A DNA stretch of 64,000 bases from Denitrificimonas caeni DSM 24390 (lineage in GTDB: Bacteria > Pseudomonadota > Gammaproteobacteria > Pseudomonadales > Pseudomonadaceae): positions 372,001-436,000 of the forward strand of contig NZ_ATXQ01000001.1 in the NCBI RefSeq assembly GCF_000421765.1, written 5' to 3'. This document shows, piece after piece, positions 62,479-64,000 of the stretch (its first letter is position 1; every line of letters begins with the position of its first letter). The notes beneath the pieces are model-generated. The model was given only the letters and a program-made list of their open reading frames with translations. It did no database searches and had not been told where the DNA came from. The translations under genes were made by a program, and so were the position numbers.

Positions 62479-63639
62479 ATGGATCAATTTGACAGCATTC
62501 GCCCTTATAATGACGACGAAGTGGCGGCAGTATTGCAACGTTTACTGGCTGATGCAGATTTCTTATCCATGATCACCCAGTACCGTTTCCCTACTGCCTC
62601 TCGTTACATTGACTGGCTATTGCGTCCAGTCACTGCTTGGAAACTGCGCAACGAGATACGCAAAGTACACAGTGTAGCGGCCCTACAACAACGCATTGAA
62701 GCTTATGTCGAACAAAGCATTAGCCAAGTAACTGATGGCATTAGCTTTTCTGGCATAGAACATTTACAGACAGGCAAACCGCATCTGTATTTAGCCAATC
62801 ACCGTGACATTGTTATGGATCCGGCTTTTGTCAATTACGCGCTGTTTCAAGCAAAGCTGTCTACACCACGGATTGCCATTGGCGACAATCTTTTACAAAG
62901 ACCCTTTGTCAGCGACCTGATGCGCATCAATAAAAGCTTTATTGTGCACCGCTCACTCACCAACCGTCGTGAAAAACTAACAGCCTTTCAATTGCTGTCG
63001 GCTTATATCAATCATTCAATTCTGCACGATCAAGAATCAATTTGGATCGCTCAAGCAGAAGGTCGCGCCAAAGACGGCGATGACCGCACCGAAAGTGCTA
63101 TTTTGAAAATGTTTCACCTATCACGTAAAGATGAAGATTTTCAAACGGTGATCGCCTCGTTGCAACTGACGCCAGTAGCCATCAGTTATGAATATGATCC
63201 TTGCGATATTGCCAAAGCACGCGAACTCTACATCCGCGCCAGCACTGGCGAATACACCAAACAAATAGGTGAGGATGACGCCAGTATCGTACTCGGCATT
63301 ACTGGTTATAAAGGCCGTGTGCACGTGCACTTCTGTCCTGTTTTAACCACAGGCTTTACTGATACAAAACAACTGGCGCAACTGGTTGATCAGCATATCT
63401 GGCGTGATTACCGTCTATTTCCTGCCCATTACTTAGCATGGGGTATGTGGGAACAGCGTGATAGCAATTTGCCTGTACCTGATATCAAAGATGTCTTTGA
63501 CTCTCAAGAAATTCTCAATGCACAACAACACTGGCAGAAGCGCCTAGAGGCTTGCCCACCTGAGCATCGCCCCTATTTGATCATGCAGTATGCTACGCCA
63601 GTAGAGAATCAATACCGCAACACTCAATTACCCGCCTAA
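62479..63639 (+). CDS. PlsC-like 1-acylglycerol-3-phosphate acyltransferase family protein
   Basis: A 386-residue protein with a glycerolipid acyltransferase core. LYLANHRDIVMDPAFVNYAL holds the catalytic His motif, reading HRDIVMD; the usual motif is HxxxxD, and here five residues separate His from the second Asp. IAIGDNLLQRPFVSDLMRINKSFIVHRS is the second block and SIWIAQAEGRAKDGDD resembles the EGTRS-type substrate motif. There is an unassigned C-terminal region of about 150 residues. The substrate is unproven. AGAG precedes the ATG. prmA follows 36 bases after. Confidence 0.8.
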   Translation: MDQFDSIRPYNDDEVAAVLQRLLADADFLSMITQYRFPTASRYIDWLLRPVTAWKLRNEIRKVHSVAALQQRIEAYVEQSISQVTDGISFSGIEHLQTGKPHLYLANHRDIVMDPAFVNYALFQAKLSTPRIAIGDNLLQRPFVSDLMRINKSFIVHRSLTNRREKLTAFQLLSAYINHSILHDQESIWIAQAEGRAKDGDDRTESAILKMFHLSRKDEDFQTVIASLQLTPVAISYEYDPCDIAKARELYIRASTGEYTKQIGEDDASIVLGITGYKGRVHVHFCPVLTTGFTDTKQLAQLVDQHIWRDYRLFPAHYLAWGMWEQRDSNLPVPDIKDVFDSQEILNAQQHWQKRLEACPPEHRPYLIMQYATPVENQYRNTQLPA

Positions 63640-63675
63640 ACTTTGCAGATACCCGCATCCACTTTTGAGGTTTTT

Positions 63676-64000
63676 ATGCCCTGGTTACAAGTTCGTTTAG
63701 CGATTCAACCCGATCAAGCAGCCGCATGGGAAGGCACCTTGCTCGAACTCGGTGCCGTGTCTGTGACCTTTATGGACGGTGAAGATCAGCCTATTTATGA
63801 ACCAGACTTAGGCACCACGCCGTTGTGGAGCCATACTCACTTATTGGCTTTATTTGAAGGTGATGTTGATGCTCAGGCATTGCGTCAGCACATACAACTG
63901 CTGGGCGGCACAGACACTCCTGAACTGCACATTGAACAGATTGAAGACCAAGACTGGGAGCGCAGCTGGATGGATAACTTCCACCCTATGCGCTTCGGCC
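63676..64000 (+). CDS. prmA: Ribosomal protein L11 methyltransferase (5' part, runs off the window)
   Basis: SAM-dependent enzyme that trimethylates ribosomal protein L11. Only the first 108 codons are present. The start [20 protein letters not shown] and the segments [22 protein letters not shown] and [20 protein letters not shown] are the conserved PrmA N-terminal substrate-recognition domain. The SAM domain lies beyond the window. GAGG five bases before the ATG supports the start. Confidence 0.95.
   Translation, partial: MPWLQVRLAIQPDQAAAWEGTLLELGAVSVTFMDGEDQPIYEPDLGTTPLWSHTHLLALFEGDVDAQALRQHIQLLGGTDTPELHIEQIEDQDWERSWMDNFHPMRFG

Overview
The window is almost entirely chromosomal core genome of a gammaproteobacterium of the family Pseudomonadaceae. 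This is shown by Pseudomonas-type gene orders: miaA-hfq-hflX-hflK-hflC-hisZ-purA, yajQ/degenerate-GGDEF regulator/panE, the complete mraZ-to-lpxC division and cell-wall cluster with rnpB in front of it, and kdsD-kdsC-lptC-lptA-lptB-rpoN-hpf-ptsN-rapZ-ptsO. Base composition looks close to 50% G+C by eye, low for classical Pseudomonas, so a lower-GC relative (Thiopseudomonas or Denitrificimonas-like) is my inference. No phage, insertion sequence, CRISPR array, tRNA or rRNA was seen.

Layout. 1-1.4 kb: 5' part of a btuB-type TonB receptor with a sigma-70 promoter, a cobalamin riboswitch and a hairpin that would hide its Shine-Dalgarno. 1.7-7.1 kb: dxs, a CbiM-like membrane protein, and rfbB-rfbA-rfbC (dTDP-sugar synthesis, no rfbD); rfbB carries a REP doublet in frame inside its coding sequence. 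7.2-15.4 kb (minus strand): purA, hisZ, hflC, hflK, hflX, hfq, miaA and a YajG-like lipoprotein. 15.4-22.9 kb: a long structured leader and mqo, then yajQ, a receiver/degenerate GGDEF protein, panE, a PduO-type cobalamin adenosyltransferase, a Nudix/ThiE-like fusion and argJ. 22.9-30.4 kb: secA, a DciA-like gene, purine/pyrimidine salvage (hpt, upp, uraA) and an acyl-CoA dehydrogenase.

30.6-48.4 kb is one long minus-strand dcw cluster (mraZ, rsmH, ftsL, ftsI, murE, murF, mraY, murD, ftsW, murG, murC, ddlB, ftsQ, ftsA, ftsZ, lpxC), mostly with overlapping or touching genes. It has a promoter and four MraZ-type repeats upstream and is preceded by rnpB. 49-54.3 kb: a flavoprotein, tesB, a HAD phosphatase, an RhlE-like helicase and a periplasmic binding protein. 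54.4-61.5 kb: Kdo and LPS-transport genes followed by the rpoN / nitrogen-PTS cluster. 61.5-64 kb: an SRAP (YedK/HMCES) protein with altered active site, a DUF2007 protein, an acyltransferase and the start of prmA.

No wholly new multi-gene system is apparent. The most unusual signals are: the REP doublet (REPIN-like) read as protein in rfbB; the SRAP protein with Cys2 replaced by Ser and the usual active-site Asn by His; the structured leader of mqo; a sigma-54 (-24/-12) type promoter in front of rpoN itself; the layered B12 control of btuB; and a 27-bp perfect palindrome upstream of the acyl-CoA dehydrogenase.
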